A stretch of DNA of 56,830 bases from Clostridia bacterium (GTDB taxonomy: Bacteria; Bacillota; Clostridia; Oscillospirales; CAG-272): assembly GCA_017411605.1 (NCBI GenBank), contig JAFQPR010000017.1, positions 1-56,830 of the forward strand. Direction: 5' to 3'. Positions within the stretch are counted from its first letter, which is position 1, and every line of letters begins with the position of its first letter. The notes beneath the pieces were generated by a model. It did not search any database, was not told the DNA's origin, and saw only the letters and a list, made by a program, of their open reading frames with translations. Both the position numbers and the translations under genes were made by a program. This document shows positions 18,055 to 24,619 of this stretch, one piece after another.

Positions 18055-18083
18055 ACTATACATTAATTTTTGAGGTTTGTCAA
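18055..18083 (-). promoter_or_regulatory. Predicted promoter of the tandem secreted-protein genes
   Basis: On the minus strand TTGACA (18078-18083), a 17-base spacer and TATAGT (18055-18060), about 50 bases before the ATG at 18004. The rest of 18084-18185 is AT-rich with no gene. Confidence 0.8.
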
Positions 18084-18185
18084 CGCTAAGGGCTGCCGTA
18101 CTTCAATTTTCGTCATTTAGAACTAAGTGTTTTTTTATGTTTTGTGCATTTTAACAACACGTATGTAAATTAAGAGTACCTCGAC

Positions 18186-18223
18186 AAAAAGCCGGCAAGA
18201 GTACGAAAACTCATGCCGACTTT
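18186..18223 (-). terminator. Terminator of the dpaA-dpaB unit
   Basis: On the minus strand GTCGGCA pairs with TGCCGGC (one mismatch), with an inner GAGT/ACTC helix, followed by TTTTTGTC. It lies 20 bases past the dpaB stop. Confidence 0.8.
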
Positions 18224-18243
18224 CGGGTAAAATAATATTATTA

Positions 18244-18804
18244 TCAACAAAAAAGCGGTCTTATCTGACGATCAGACTGCATAGCGAGAAAGCTTTCCTC
18301 GAGTCTGGAAAAATCGGCAACGAGGGAATGGGGCTTTTTCGCAGGAGAATCCTGAACGAGCGGTACGAAATATACCGACTTGCGCGTAAGTAGCTTTCCT
18401 ATATTGCCGAGATTCTGCGACATTGCATCGTTTGACGCGAGGGCAATAAGAAGCGGTCTGTCGCACCGCAGATGCGCCTTAGCCGCCATAGTCACGGCAG
18501 AATCGGTAATACCGGAAGCGAGCTTTGCCAGGGTGTTTCCCGTGCATGGAGCAATAATAAGCGCGCTTAGAGGAGACGTCGGTCCGAGAGGCTCCGCATC
18601 CTTTACCGTGTGAATTATTTGACGTCCCGTAAGCTCTCTTACCTTACTCCTGAACGTCTCCTTGGCAAAGAACCGCGTGTCGGTATCGTAAACTATCTCG
18701 CTCATTATCGGCTGTATCTCGTGGCCAAGATGCGATAGACGCTCAAGCTGACGGAGCGACTCCGAAAGAGTGCAGAAGGAGCCGCAAAAAGCATAACCTA
18801 TCAT
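18244..18804 (-). CDS. dpaB: Dipicolinate synthase subunit B
   Basis: The flavoprotein-like subunit works with DpaA to form dipicolinic acid from the dihydrodipicolinate pathway intermediate; dipicolinate with calcium fills the core of endospores. The 186-residue length fits SpoVFB. The N-terminus IGYAFCGSFCTLSESLRQLE is the characteristic start, PLGPTSPLSALIIAPCTGNTLAKLA carries the flavoprotein-type PxTGNT motif, and ITDSAVTMAAKAHLR, RPLLIALASND and KSVYFVPLVQD follow. It lies 18 bases downstream of dpaA with AGGA before ATG, and a terminator follows. In spore formers this pair is made in the mother cell under sigma-K; no convincing sigma-K promoter could be read. Confidence 0.93.
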   Translation of the reverse strand: MIGYAFCGSFCTLSESLRQLERLSHLGHEIQPIMSEIVYDTDTRFFAKETFRSKVRELTGRQIIHTVKDAEPLGPTSPLSALIIAPCTGNTLAKLASGITDSAVTMAAKAHLRCDRPLLIALASNDAMSQNLGNIGKLLTRKSVYFVPLVQDSPAKKPHSLVADFSRLEESFLAMQSDRQIRPLFC

Positions 18805-18822
18805 AATGTCTGTCCTCTCAAA

Positions 18823-19596
18823 TCAAGTTTTTATATCCATCTCTCCGAGCATTCTTAAAACCGATTTTCCGAGAGCTATACCTGCGCTTCTCGGATACAT
18901 AAACGACGGAACTGCGGAAAAACGCTCGACAGCTACCCCCTCCGGCAAGTTATCTCCGGGGGCGAGCTCTATGATTCTGACCTTGGCAAGACTGTCCCGC
19001 ATATTATCTGATATCAACCTCGCAGGCGCAGTATTTATGAGTATATCGAGCTCGGAAAGCTTCGCTGCCGCCTCGGGTGACTCAAACGAAAGCGAGTCTA
19101 CCCCTGATATTCCAAGCATACAAAGCTCCTGCCTCAGCTCGCGCTTAGACGTAAACACCGTAACTTTGCCCGAGAGAAACATCAGTATATGCAAAAGCCT
19201 TTGCCCTATTCTTCCATACCCTATTATTCCGAACGAAAGATCGCACGGGGCGCTCCTTTCCTCGGTGAGAATACGGCCAACAGTTCCCACCGCCGTAAGG
19301 CTCGCATTCTCGGCAAGGTACTCCTCATCCCTCGAAACGTCAATAACAACTGCGCCTCGCTCTGACAACAGCGCTCTATATTCCTTTGCTATGCCGTAGC
19401 CCACCACAACGTCGTACGAGGAGAGCTTTTCTGCCAGCTCGCTAAGAGGTTCTCTGCTTCCATTCAAGGTAATTCCGTCCTTACTGGTCGGTATGGGAAG
19501 AAGCGCGATGCTTTTTGCCGCCCGTATTCTTCTCTTTAAAATATATTCACGGCAGAACTCAAGTCTCTGATCAGCGCCGTAAGTATGAATATTCAT
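18823..19596 (-). CDS. dpaA: Dipicolinate synthase subunit A, divergent
   Basis: A 257-residue partner of DpaB with a Rossmann NAD(P)-binding core: GIIGYGRIGQ (about 122-131), then a strand with VTVFTSKR, SELDILINTAPARLI, and a late AVPSFMYPRSAGIALGKSVLRML that matches the family's closing APG...PKTAG region. It is about 40 residues shorter than the B. subtilis protein (around 297), mainly in the N-terminal half. The N-terminal DVVVGYGI and VVIDVSRDEEYLAENASLTA keep the family pattern. I chose the ATG at 19596 (AGAAGG 10 bases upstream); a TTG two codons earlier is possible. The call rests partly on the immediately following dpaB. Confidence 0.85.
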   Translation of the reverse strand: MNIHTYGADQRLEFCREYILKRRIRAAKSIALLPIPTSKDGITLNGSREPLSELAEKLSSYDVVVGYGIAKEYRALLSERGAVVIDVSRDEEYLAENASLTAVGTVGRILTEERSAPCDLSFGIIGYGRIGQRLLHILMFLSGKVTVFTSKRELRQELCMLGISGVDSLSFESPEAAAKLSELDILINTAPARLISDNMRDSLAKVRIIELAPGDNLPEGVAVERFSAVPSFMYPRSAGIALGKSVLRMLGEMDIKT

Positions 19597-19775
19597 ACGC
19601 AATCAACCTTCTTTCGGTTTTCCCGAAGAGCATAGATCGGTATAGCATCGGCACCGTTCTATGCAAAAGCGAGGAGCATCTTTCGCACGAAGCGTCATAG
19701 TCCTCGCTTATTCTCATTATACGTTTTTTCGAAAAAGCTGTTACGGCGCTCAATCAACGTTCCGCCTTGCGGCTC

Positions 19776-19799
19776 TAAAAACGCTGAATTGATTTCAGC
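19776..19799 (-). terminator. Terminator overlapping the stop of the small Cys-rich gene
   Basis: On the minus strand GCTGAA, a 5-base loop and TTCAGC are followed by GTTTTTAG. The 5' arm overlaps the TGA stop of the small gene. Confidence 0.7.
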
Positions 19800-20001
19800 A
19801 TTCTTCCGAGCAGTCACACTCTTCAGCGCACTCTTTTTCTTTCTTTTTGGACTTTTTGAGAACATTTGTTAACATTTCTGCTTTTTCACAGCAAGTTTTC
19901 TTTATACATGCGACGGCGCTGTATGCTCCGTATAACGCCATAGCGCCGACTCCTATAGCGAGAAGAGGACGCGTTTTCTTTTTTTCGTTTTTCATAAACA
20001 T
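19795..20001 (-). CDS. Small cysteine-rich membrane protein
   Basis: A 68-residue protein not assigned to a family. A basic N-terminus (KNEKKKTR) leads into one small-residue-rich hydrophobic helix (about 12-32), then seven cysteines: C32, C37, C38 and a C-terminal cluster C58, C62, C64, C68 in KECAEECDCSEEC, separated by a lysine-rich linker. Metal binding or disulphide formation is possible. GGGGGT lies 7 bases before ATG and a terminator overlaps the stop, which supports a real monocistronic gene. A hairpin (ACGGCT/AGCCGT, 20040-20073) lies in the upstream region. It sits upstream of the sporulation genes on the same strand, but a functional link is not established. Confidence 0.72.
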   Translation of the reverse strand: MFMKNEKKKTRPLLAIGVGAMALYGAYSAVACIKKTCCEKAEMLTNVLKKSKKKEKECAEECDCSEEC

Positions 20002-20083
20002 ATTTTTACCCCCATTTTTATCTTACCGAAGATTTTTTTACGGCTGTTTTTATTTTTCCCATAAAAAAGCCGTTTATTTATTA

Positions 20084-20112
20084 TTGACAAAACTTTTAGC
20101 GTGTTGTAAAAT
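20084..20112 (+). promoter_or_regulatory. Predicted promoter of the Sel1-repeat gene
   Basis: TTGACA (20084-20089), 17 bases, TAAAAT (20107-20112), about 48 bases before the proposed TTG start. Confidence 0.8.
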
Positions 20113-20159
20113 ATATATAAGGATAATATTTTGTCGGAAAATGAAGGAGAGTGACCGAA

Positions 20160-21944
20160 TTGATCAAATGCAAAAGATGCGAACATAAAAGCGATTACAA
20201 CGGCAAGCCTTGCGCTATTTGCGGCAGCCCTCTTGTTATCGACGATATAGATATAGAAGAAACACGCGCCGAGCTTGAGCGGGCGCTGAAAGAAAGGAAC
20301 TCATCAAAGATCTGCGCCTGCCGCCACCTGCTTGCAGATGCCGGGGATACCGATTCGGAAAGAGAATACGCGAAAATACTCGAAAAAGCTGATCCGCAGC
20401 TTAAAAATATTGACACGGCTATGGATTACTACTTCAGAGCTGCAAAGAAAAACGATCCGTTCTCGGCATACAGATTTTCAAAGCTCGTCGGCAGAAGCAG
20501 CGAAGATAACGCGAGATTCTGGCTGAAATATGCCGCCGTTCTCGGCTCGATAAACTCTTACCCCGATGCGTGCGAGCTTTTCTCGGCGGAGGGACGCGAG
20601 GATATAGCATCCTATTACTGCGCTCTTGCCGCAGCGTGCGACGATACCATTTCAATAGTAAACATGGCAAAAAGATGGTATGACGGCGTTGGCGTTCCCG
20701 CAAATCCCGCGCACGCGAAATGGTATCTTGACAAGCTCACGATACCGCCTATTCACGCGATAAAGCTCGCGTACAGACTCAGATCCACCGTTGCGGAGGA
20801 GCCAGAGCGGCTCATCTTCCCCGATTACGGTAAATACCTCAAGGCTCTCGCCGACGACGCAAAGCGCCTCGGTTTCTTCACTGCGTATTTCTTCCTCGTT
20901 TCGGGACTTTCCAAAAACGGTGATATAAACGCGGAAACCGCCCTCGGAATACTTCTTACCGAAGGTAAGGGCTGCGAGAAAAACGTCGAACGCGGAAAAG
21001 CTACACTCGAGCTCAGTATGGCTCACGGAAATCCCGCGGCGGCTATCTACCTCGGAGAAGGACATCTTTCGGGTGAATTCTTTGCAAAAAATCCCGCGTA
21101 TGCGATAAAATGCTTTGAAAAGGCTGCTTCTCTCGGCTATCCCGATGCTTACGAGAAGCTTGGAGATATATATAAAGAAGGAAAACTGGTAACACAAAGC
21201 ATCCCCCGCGCGCTTGAGCTTTATGACCTTGCTGCGGCAGGCGGATGCGCCTCGGCAAAGGAAAAATCGGACGGAATAAAAGAAAAAAGGCACGGATTCT
21301 ATCTCGATGCCTATAAAATAATCAATAGCGGAAAGGCGGTCACCGAGGATGAAGCGTTCTCCGCGTTCAAGGCTTCGGCAATAGCTACCGCTATGGGCGA
21401 CGTTCGCTCGATGACGCTGCTCGCAAAGTGTTACTTCTACGGTTTTGGAACGGAAAAGGACAGAAGCATGGGCTTCTATTGGTTCCGCGAAGCGGTTTCA
21501 GCGGGTGACAGAGAGGCAAATATCCACCTTGCTCTTTGCTATTCAAGAGGTCTTGGCGTTGCGTTCTCCTTCCGCGAAGCGGTAAAATATCTTAAGATAG
21601 CAAAATCTCTCGGACTCAACGGCGCTGCGGCAGAGCTCGAGCTGCTCTACAAGAGAAAAATGAAAAAGACAGTCCGCGCCCTCTACGCGCAGGCAATGGA
21701 GCTTCTTTATATGAAGAAGCCGATAGACGCGGCAAGACTTCTCTCATCCTTCGAATCCCTCGGCTACCCGAAGGCGCTATACACGCTCGGATGCCTTTAC
21801 GAATTCGGAACGGGAGTTGCAAAGCCCGATCCCAAGCGCGCGCATAGTTATTACGAGAAGGCGTATATAGGTAATTCCACATTCGGCAATTTCGGCGATC
21901 CCGATTCGGATTATAAATTCAAAATAATGAAGCTTATACGGTAA
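20160..21944 (+). CDS. Zinc-ribbon protein with Sel1-like repeats
   Basis: A 594-residue, apparently cytosolic protein. The N-terminus is a zinc ribbon (C4-x2-C7 ... C18-A-I-C21-G). The rest is helical: a TPR-like lead, then roughly eight Sel1-like repeats seen as G-x-G-x8-A-x3-Y/W-x2-K/R-A-A-x2-G patterns, for example YDGVGVPANPAHAKWYLDKL (about 180), KCYFYGFGTEKDRSMGFYWF (about 425) and YEFGTGVAKPDPKRAHSYYE near the end. Such repeats form scaffolds for protein-protein contacts; no enzyme domain is visible. TTG at 20160 is preferred, because AAGGAG stands 10 bases upstream while the in-frame GTG at 20151 lies almost on top of it. Good promoter upstream; hairpins downstream. Partners and role unknown. 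Confidence 0.88.
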   Translation: MIKCKRCEHKSDYNGKPCAICGSPLVIDDIDIEETRAELERALKERNSSKICACRHLLADAGDTDSEREYAKILEKADPQLKNIDTAMDYYFRAAKKNDPFSAYRFSKLVGRSSEDNARFWLKYAAVLGSINSYPDACELFSAEGREDIASYYCALAAACDDTISIVNMAKRWYDGVGVPANPAHAKWYLDKLTIPPIHAIKLAYRLRSTVAEEPERLIFPDYGKYLKALADDAKRLGFFTAYFFLVSGLSKNGDINAETALGILLTEGKGCEKNVERGKATLELSMAHGNPAAAIYLGEGHLSGEFFAKNPAYAIKCFEKAASLGYPDAYEKLGDIYKEGKLVTQSIPRALELYDLAAAGGCASAKEKSDGIKEKRHGFYLDAYKIINSGKAVTEDEAFSAFKASAIATAMGDVRSMTLLAKCYFYGFGTEKDRSMGFYWFREAVSAGDREANIHLALCYSRGLGVAFSFREAVKYLKIAKSLGLNGAAAELELLYKRKMKKTVRALYAQAMELLYMKKPIDAARLLSSFESLGYPKALYTLGCLYEFGTGVAKPDPKRAHSYYEKAYIGNSTFGNFGDPDSDYKFKIMKLIR

Positions 21945-22020
21945 TGACCTGATTTAAAAAACGGAAGGCGGATTTATACGCAAATCAAAAATGATACGTT
22001 TTTGTAGAGCCTAACAAAAT

Positions 22021-22046
22021 GGGGCTGTCGCATTTAGGCAACCGAA
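22021..22046 (+). repeat. Intergenic motif, copy 2
   Basis: GGGGCTGTCGCATTTAGGC then AACCGAA matches copy 1 at 225-252 (minus strand) apart from one substitution and a two-base gap. It lies in sense orientation 77 bases past the stop of the Sel1-repeat gene. Confidence 0.4.
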
Positions 22047-22054
22047 TAAAAAAC

Positions 22055-22090
22055 AGGGGTATTGTGAAATAAACACAGTACCCCTTTAAT
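22055..22090 (+). terminator. Terminator-like hairpin
   Basis: AGGGGTA pairs with TACCCCT, extended by TGTG/CACA, with the weak tract TTTAATAG after it. It may stop transcripts of the Sel1-repeat gene. Confidence 0.5.
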
Positions 22091-22105
22091 AGTAAGCACA
22101 AATTT

Positions 22106-22149
22106 GAGGAAATCAAGGTCGAAAACCTTTGGTTTTCCTCGTTTTTATT
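22106..22149 (+). terminator. Terminator downstream of the Sel1-repeat gene
   Basis: GAGGAAA pairs with TTTTCCTC, with an inner AAGGT/ACCTT helix, followed by GTTTTTATT. It is the strongest plus-strand terminator in this intergenic region. Confidence 0.7.
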
Positions 22150-22313
22150 AATGTTTTTTATTCTACCGCCGTTCGCTCAACTCTCGCCGTACCTTTGTAC
22201 GGCTTCGGTCACGAACGACGCTTTCTGCTCTAAATCCGTTCGCCCCAAGGTTCTGATCTCATTAAGAATATAATGTTAAATGCGTTTTCGAAGATTCGCT
22301 TTACGTATCAGCT

Positions 22314-24059
22314 TTATTTTACAAGATCGCGGATCGTTGCCGAATCAATGATAATCGAGCTTGCATATCGGTAATACATCTCGTCAGCAAAGCCGCTCTC
22401 ACCGCCGCTCGCGGCAACCTTTTCGGCTCTGTAATCTTCGATTGCCTTGTCGTATTTTTCCGCGCTTTCAAAGTCATCCGCAGTCTTTCCGTATTCGAGC
22501 GCATAGGATATTTCGAGCTCGTTTCGGCAGAATTGCTCGTATGCCTCAGTGTTATCCATAAGTCCCTCGGCGCGGATTATCGAATAGAAGATTATCTTTT
22601 CAAGAACCGCCTCCTCGAGCCAATCCCATACGTATACGTTCCAATATGCGCCAACGTCAAGTCCGAGCTGATCAGTCATATATTCGTCAAAGCTCTCGTA
22701 GCCCGCGCCGTTTTCGTTGGCTATCTCGCACGCAAGCTCCATTAGTGAAACGTAATCGTCATAGTCGTGCTGCACCTCTTTTTCGAGCGACTTCACGATC
22801 TCGACGTTCTCTTTGATCTGCGCCCAGAGAGCCTGCTCCGCGAGTATCTTTCGGTTTTCCTCGTATTCGAGAGTGAGAGCCTCAAGATAATAATTCTCGC
22901 ACTTTTCTACAAGAGTTTTACCCTCGTATTTTGCAAGTCTTGCCTCGGTGAGCCCGAGAGTTTTCATTATAAATTCATCGTCAAACTCGGGCGTCTTGTA
23001 GCACTCGGTCTTTGCTATGTATAAATCGAAATAAACAGTCTTGTTTCTGAGCTCCTCGTCCTCGTAATCGTACGGGAATACCGTTTTTACGGTAATAGGC
23101 TTTTCTTCGCCTCTCGATATATAGTCAACCGTGAAGTTTGTGAAGGTTATCTTCTTACCCGAGCCCTTGCGAGTGAGAGTTATGGGAGATTTATTCTCGA
23201 CGCCGATTTTTTTCTCGGAAATGAAGCTGTAAATTTCCTCTCCCCATAAGCTTTCACAGTTCTCGTCGGAGAGGTCTATTCTAAGGTTAACTCTATCATA
23301 GAAAAGTCCGTCGTAATCCACGTAGCTCGCGGTTGCGTAAACGACATCATCCTCGCGTATCTCACCGCCGACGTTGGTATAAAACGGCTTATACGTTCCC
23401 GTTAAATTCGGGACCTTGCCTATTAGTCCGCTCTCAAAGCCGTGGATATACAACTCGGTATCCGCAAGCTCAATCTCCGACATCATTCCGCTGTCCACAT
23501 TCTGAAGGAATATAAAGCTGCCGCTACCGACAACAAACTCGGCGTACTTATTCACACCGTAATTTTTGCAGTTATTGAGCCCGTTTATCTCTTTTACACG
23601 TTCTCCGTTTTCGTCAAGCAGATATGCCGAATAGTAGAAATATATCTTATCTCCCGCGCCTATCGGCTCGTAATACTGCACAGAGCCGCTAAAATCAAGT
23701 CCCGCCTTCTTTGCCGCGGCAGCGAGCGCCTGCGTCTTTTTATCCGAAACGTCCATAGCGTCGGGCTTGCGGATAGCAACGTCAGCCTGAAGACCCGTGT
23801 AATCGCTCTTTTCAACCTCTACGAACTTATCAAGGCGGTCATTTACGTAATCAATACGCTTTACGGGTATTCCGAACACCTCTCCGAGCGTATAGTTTTT
23901 CGTATGCATAACTATACCTATAACCACAGCCGTTACAATAGCGGTAACAATAACGAAGGCGAGTATTATAAACCACGTATGCCGGAAAAGATCCGTAAAC
24001 TGTATCTTTTTCTTTTCTTTTTTTATATTTTCTGCCGCTGCGTTATTTTTTTCTTCCAC
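22314..24059 (-). CDS. Membrane-anchored trigger-factor-like protein
   Basis: A 581-residue protein with a short charged N-terminus (cytosolic, about 1-27), one membrane helix (about 28-52) and a large outside part. Residues about 95-370 resemble the FKBP-like and following segments of trigger factor: GDKIYFYYSAYL, YIHGFESGLIGK (compare IPGFEEGLIG) and NKTVYFDLYIAKTECYKTPEFDDEFI (compare the trigger-factor junction with PELDDEF). A long helical C-terminal part (about 370-581) follows. Trigger factor is normally a soluble ribosome chaperone, so this is a surface-exposed relative, probably folding exported proteins. GTG start with AAGGAG 7 bases upstream. It follows rnhA by 57 bases. The lipoprotein at 24620 shares the layout. 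Isomerase activity is uncertain. Confidence 0.72.
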   Translation of the reverse strand: MEEKNNAAAENIKKEKKKIQFTDLFRHTWFIILAFVIVTAIVTAVVIGIVMHTKNYTLGEVFGIPVKRIDYVNDRLDKFVEVEKSDYTGLQADVAIRKPDAMDVSDKKTQALAAAAKKAGLDFSGSVQYYEPIGAGDKIYFYYSAYLLDENGERVKEINGLNNCKNYGVNKYAEFVVGSGSFIFLQNVDSGMMSEIELADTELYIHGFESGLIGKVPNLTGTYKPFYTNVGGEIREDDVVYATASYVDYDGLFYDRVNLRIDLSDENCESLWGEEIYSFISEKKIGVENKSPITLTRKGSGKKITFTNFTVDYISRGEEKPITVKTVFPYDYEDEELRNKTVYFDLYIAKTECYKTPEFDDEFIMKTLGLTEARLAKYEGKTLVEKCENYYLEALTLEYEENRKILAEQALWAQIKENVEIVKSLEKEVQHDYDDYVSLMELACEIANENGAGYESFDEYMTDQLGLDVGAYWNVYVWDWLEEAVLEKIIFYSIIRAEGLMDNTEAYEQFCRNELEISYALEYGKTADDFESAEKYDKAIEDYRAEKVAASGGESGFADEMYYRYASSIIIDSATIRDLVK

Positions 24060-24116
24060 AGATTCTCTCCTTTTTATTAATAATTAATATAAGAGTAATT
24101 CCGTTTTGTTTGATAC

Positions 24117-24554
24117 TTACGAGATAGGTATGAAGGAGTCCGCATATGCGGTCGCCAACGCATCGCATCGCTCGTTATAGTCATGGCCGTTATGCCCCTT
24201 TACCCATACGAAGCTCACCTCGTGTATCCTCGTCAGATCAAGCAGTTTTTGCCAAAGGTCGGGATTTTTGACCTTGCCGCCACGCCATGCCGCCTTCTCC
24301 CAACCGTATACCCAGCCTTCAAGATACGCGTCAACCAGATATTTGGAATCCGAATAAAGCGTCACTCGGCAGGGCTCCTTGAGCGCGCGAAGCCCTTCTA
24401 TCGCCGCGGTAAGCTCCATTCTGTTGTTCGTGGTTTCAGCTTCTCCGCCGCTCATCTCTTTTTCATATTTTCCGTAAACAAGTATTGCGCCCCATCCGCC
24501 GCGCCCCGGGTTTCCCCTGCACGCGCCGTCGGTATACAGCTGAACTTCTTTCAT
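24117..24554 (-). CDS. rnhA: Ribonuclease HI
   Basis: Cuts the RNA strand of RNA-DNA hybrids during replication and R-loop removal. The 145-residue length is typical. The catalytic acids are all visible: [16 protein letters not shown] (Asp8), [13 protein letters not shown] (Glu), [10 protein letters not shown] (Asp) and NERCDALA (Asp), with the basic-protrusion tryptophans near [16 protein letters not shown] and the active-site loop VKGHNGH. GGGAG precedes ATG. A terminator separates it from the lipoprotein gene upstream. It is followed by the trigger-factor-like gene, probably co-transcribed. The function is unrelated to its neighbours. Confidence 0.97.
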   Translation of the reverse strand: MKEVQLYTDGACRGNPGRGGWGAILVYGKYEKEMSGGEAETTNNRMELTAAIEGLRALKEPCRVTLYSDSKYLVDAYLEGWVYGWEKAAWRGGKVKNPDLWQKLLDLTRIHEVSFVWVKGHNGHDYNERCDALATAYADSFIPIS

Positions 24555-24572
24555 ATTATCTCCCGATTAGTT

Positions 24573-24608
24573 AAAAACGGAGCCGCAGCATTCGCAGCGC
24601 AGCTCCGT
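24573..24608 (-). terminator. Terminator after the trigger-factor-like lipoprotein gene
   Basis: On the minus strand ACGGAGC pairs with GCTCCGT around a TGCGC/GCG-rich inner stem, followed by TTTTAA. It isolates the lipoprotein gene from rnhA. Confidence 0.85.
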
Positions 24609-24619
24609 TGTAGTCTTTA

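Larger units (their letters stand above)
21945..22313. other. Structured intergenic region after the Sel1-repeat gene
   Basis: No gene is supported in these 369 bases. They hold, in order, a motif shared with the region after pfkA (22021-22046), two terminator-like hairpins (22055-22090 and 22106-22148), and a nested palindrome in which GCCGTAC/GTACGGC (22186-22203) sits inside CGTTCG/CGAACG (22170-22217). The right half is richer in C and lacks codon structure in any frame, which could reflect a decayed insertion, but no transposase remnant or target duplication was recognised. Confidence 0.55.

Noticed and set aside
19571-19753. Sixty-codon minus-strand frame just upstream of and overlapping dpaA
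   Set aside because: No ribosome binding site before any of its start codons and no recognisable features. It remains a weak possibility because a TATAAT-like box lies near its internal ATG.
22150-22313. Possible decayed transposon after the Sel1-repeat gene
   Set aside because: No transposase fragment, terminal inverted repeats or target duplication could be recognised; kept only as a structured intergenic block.
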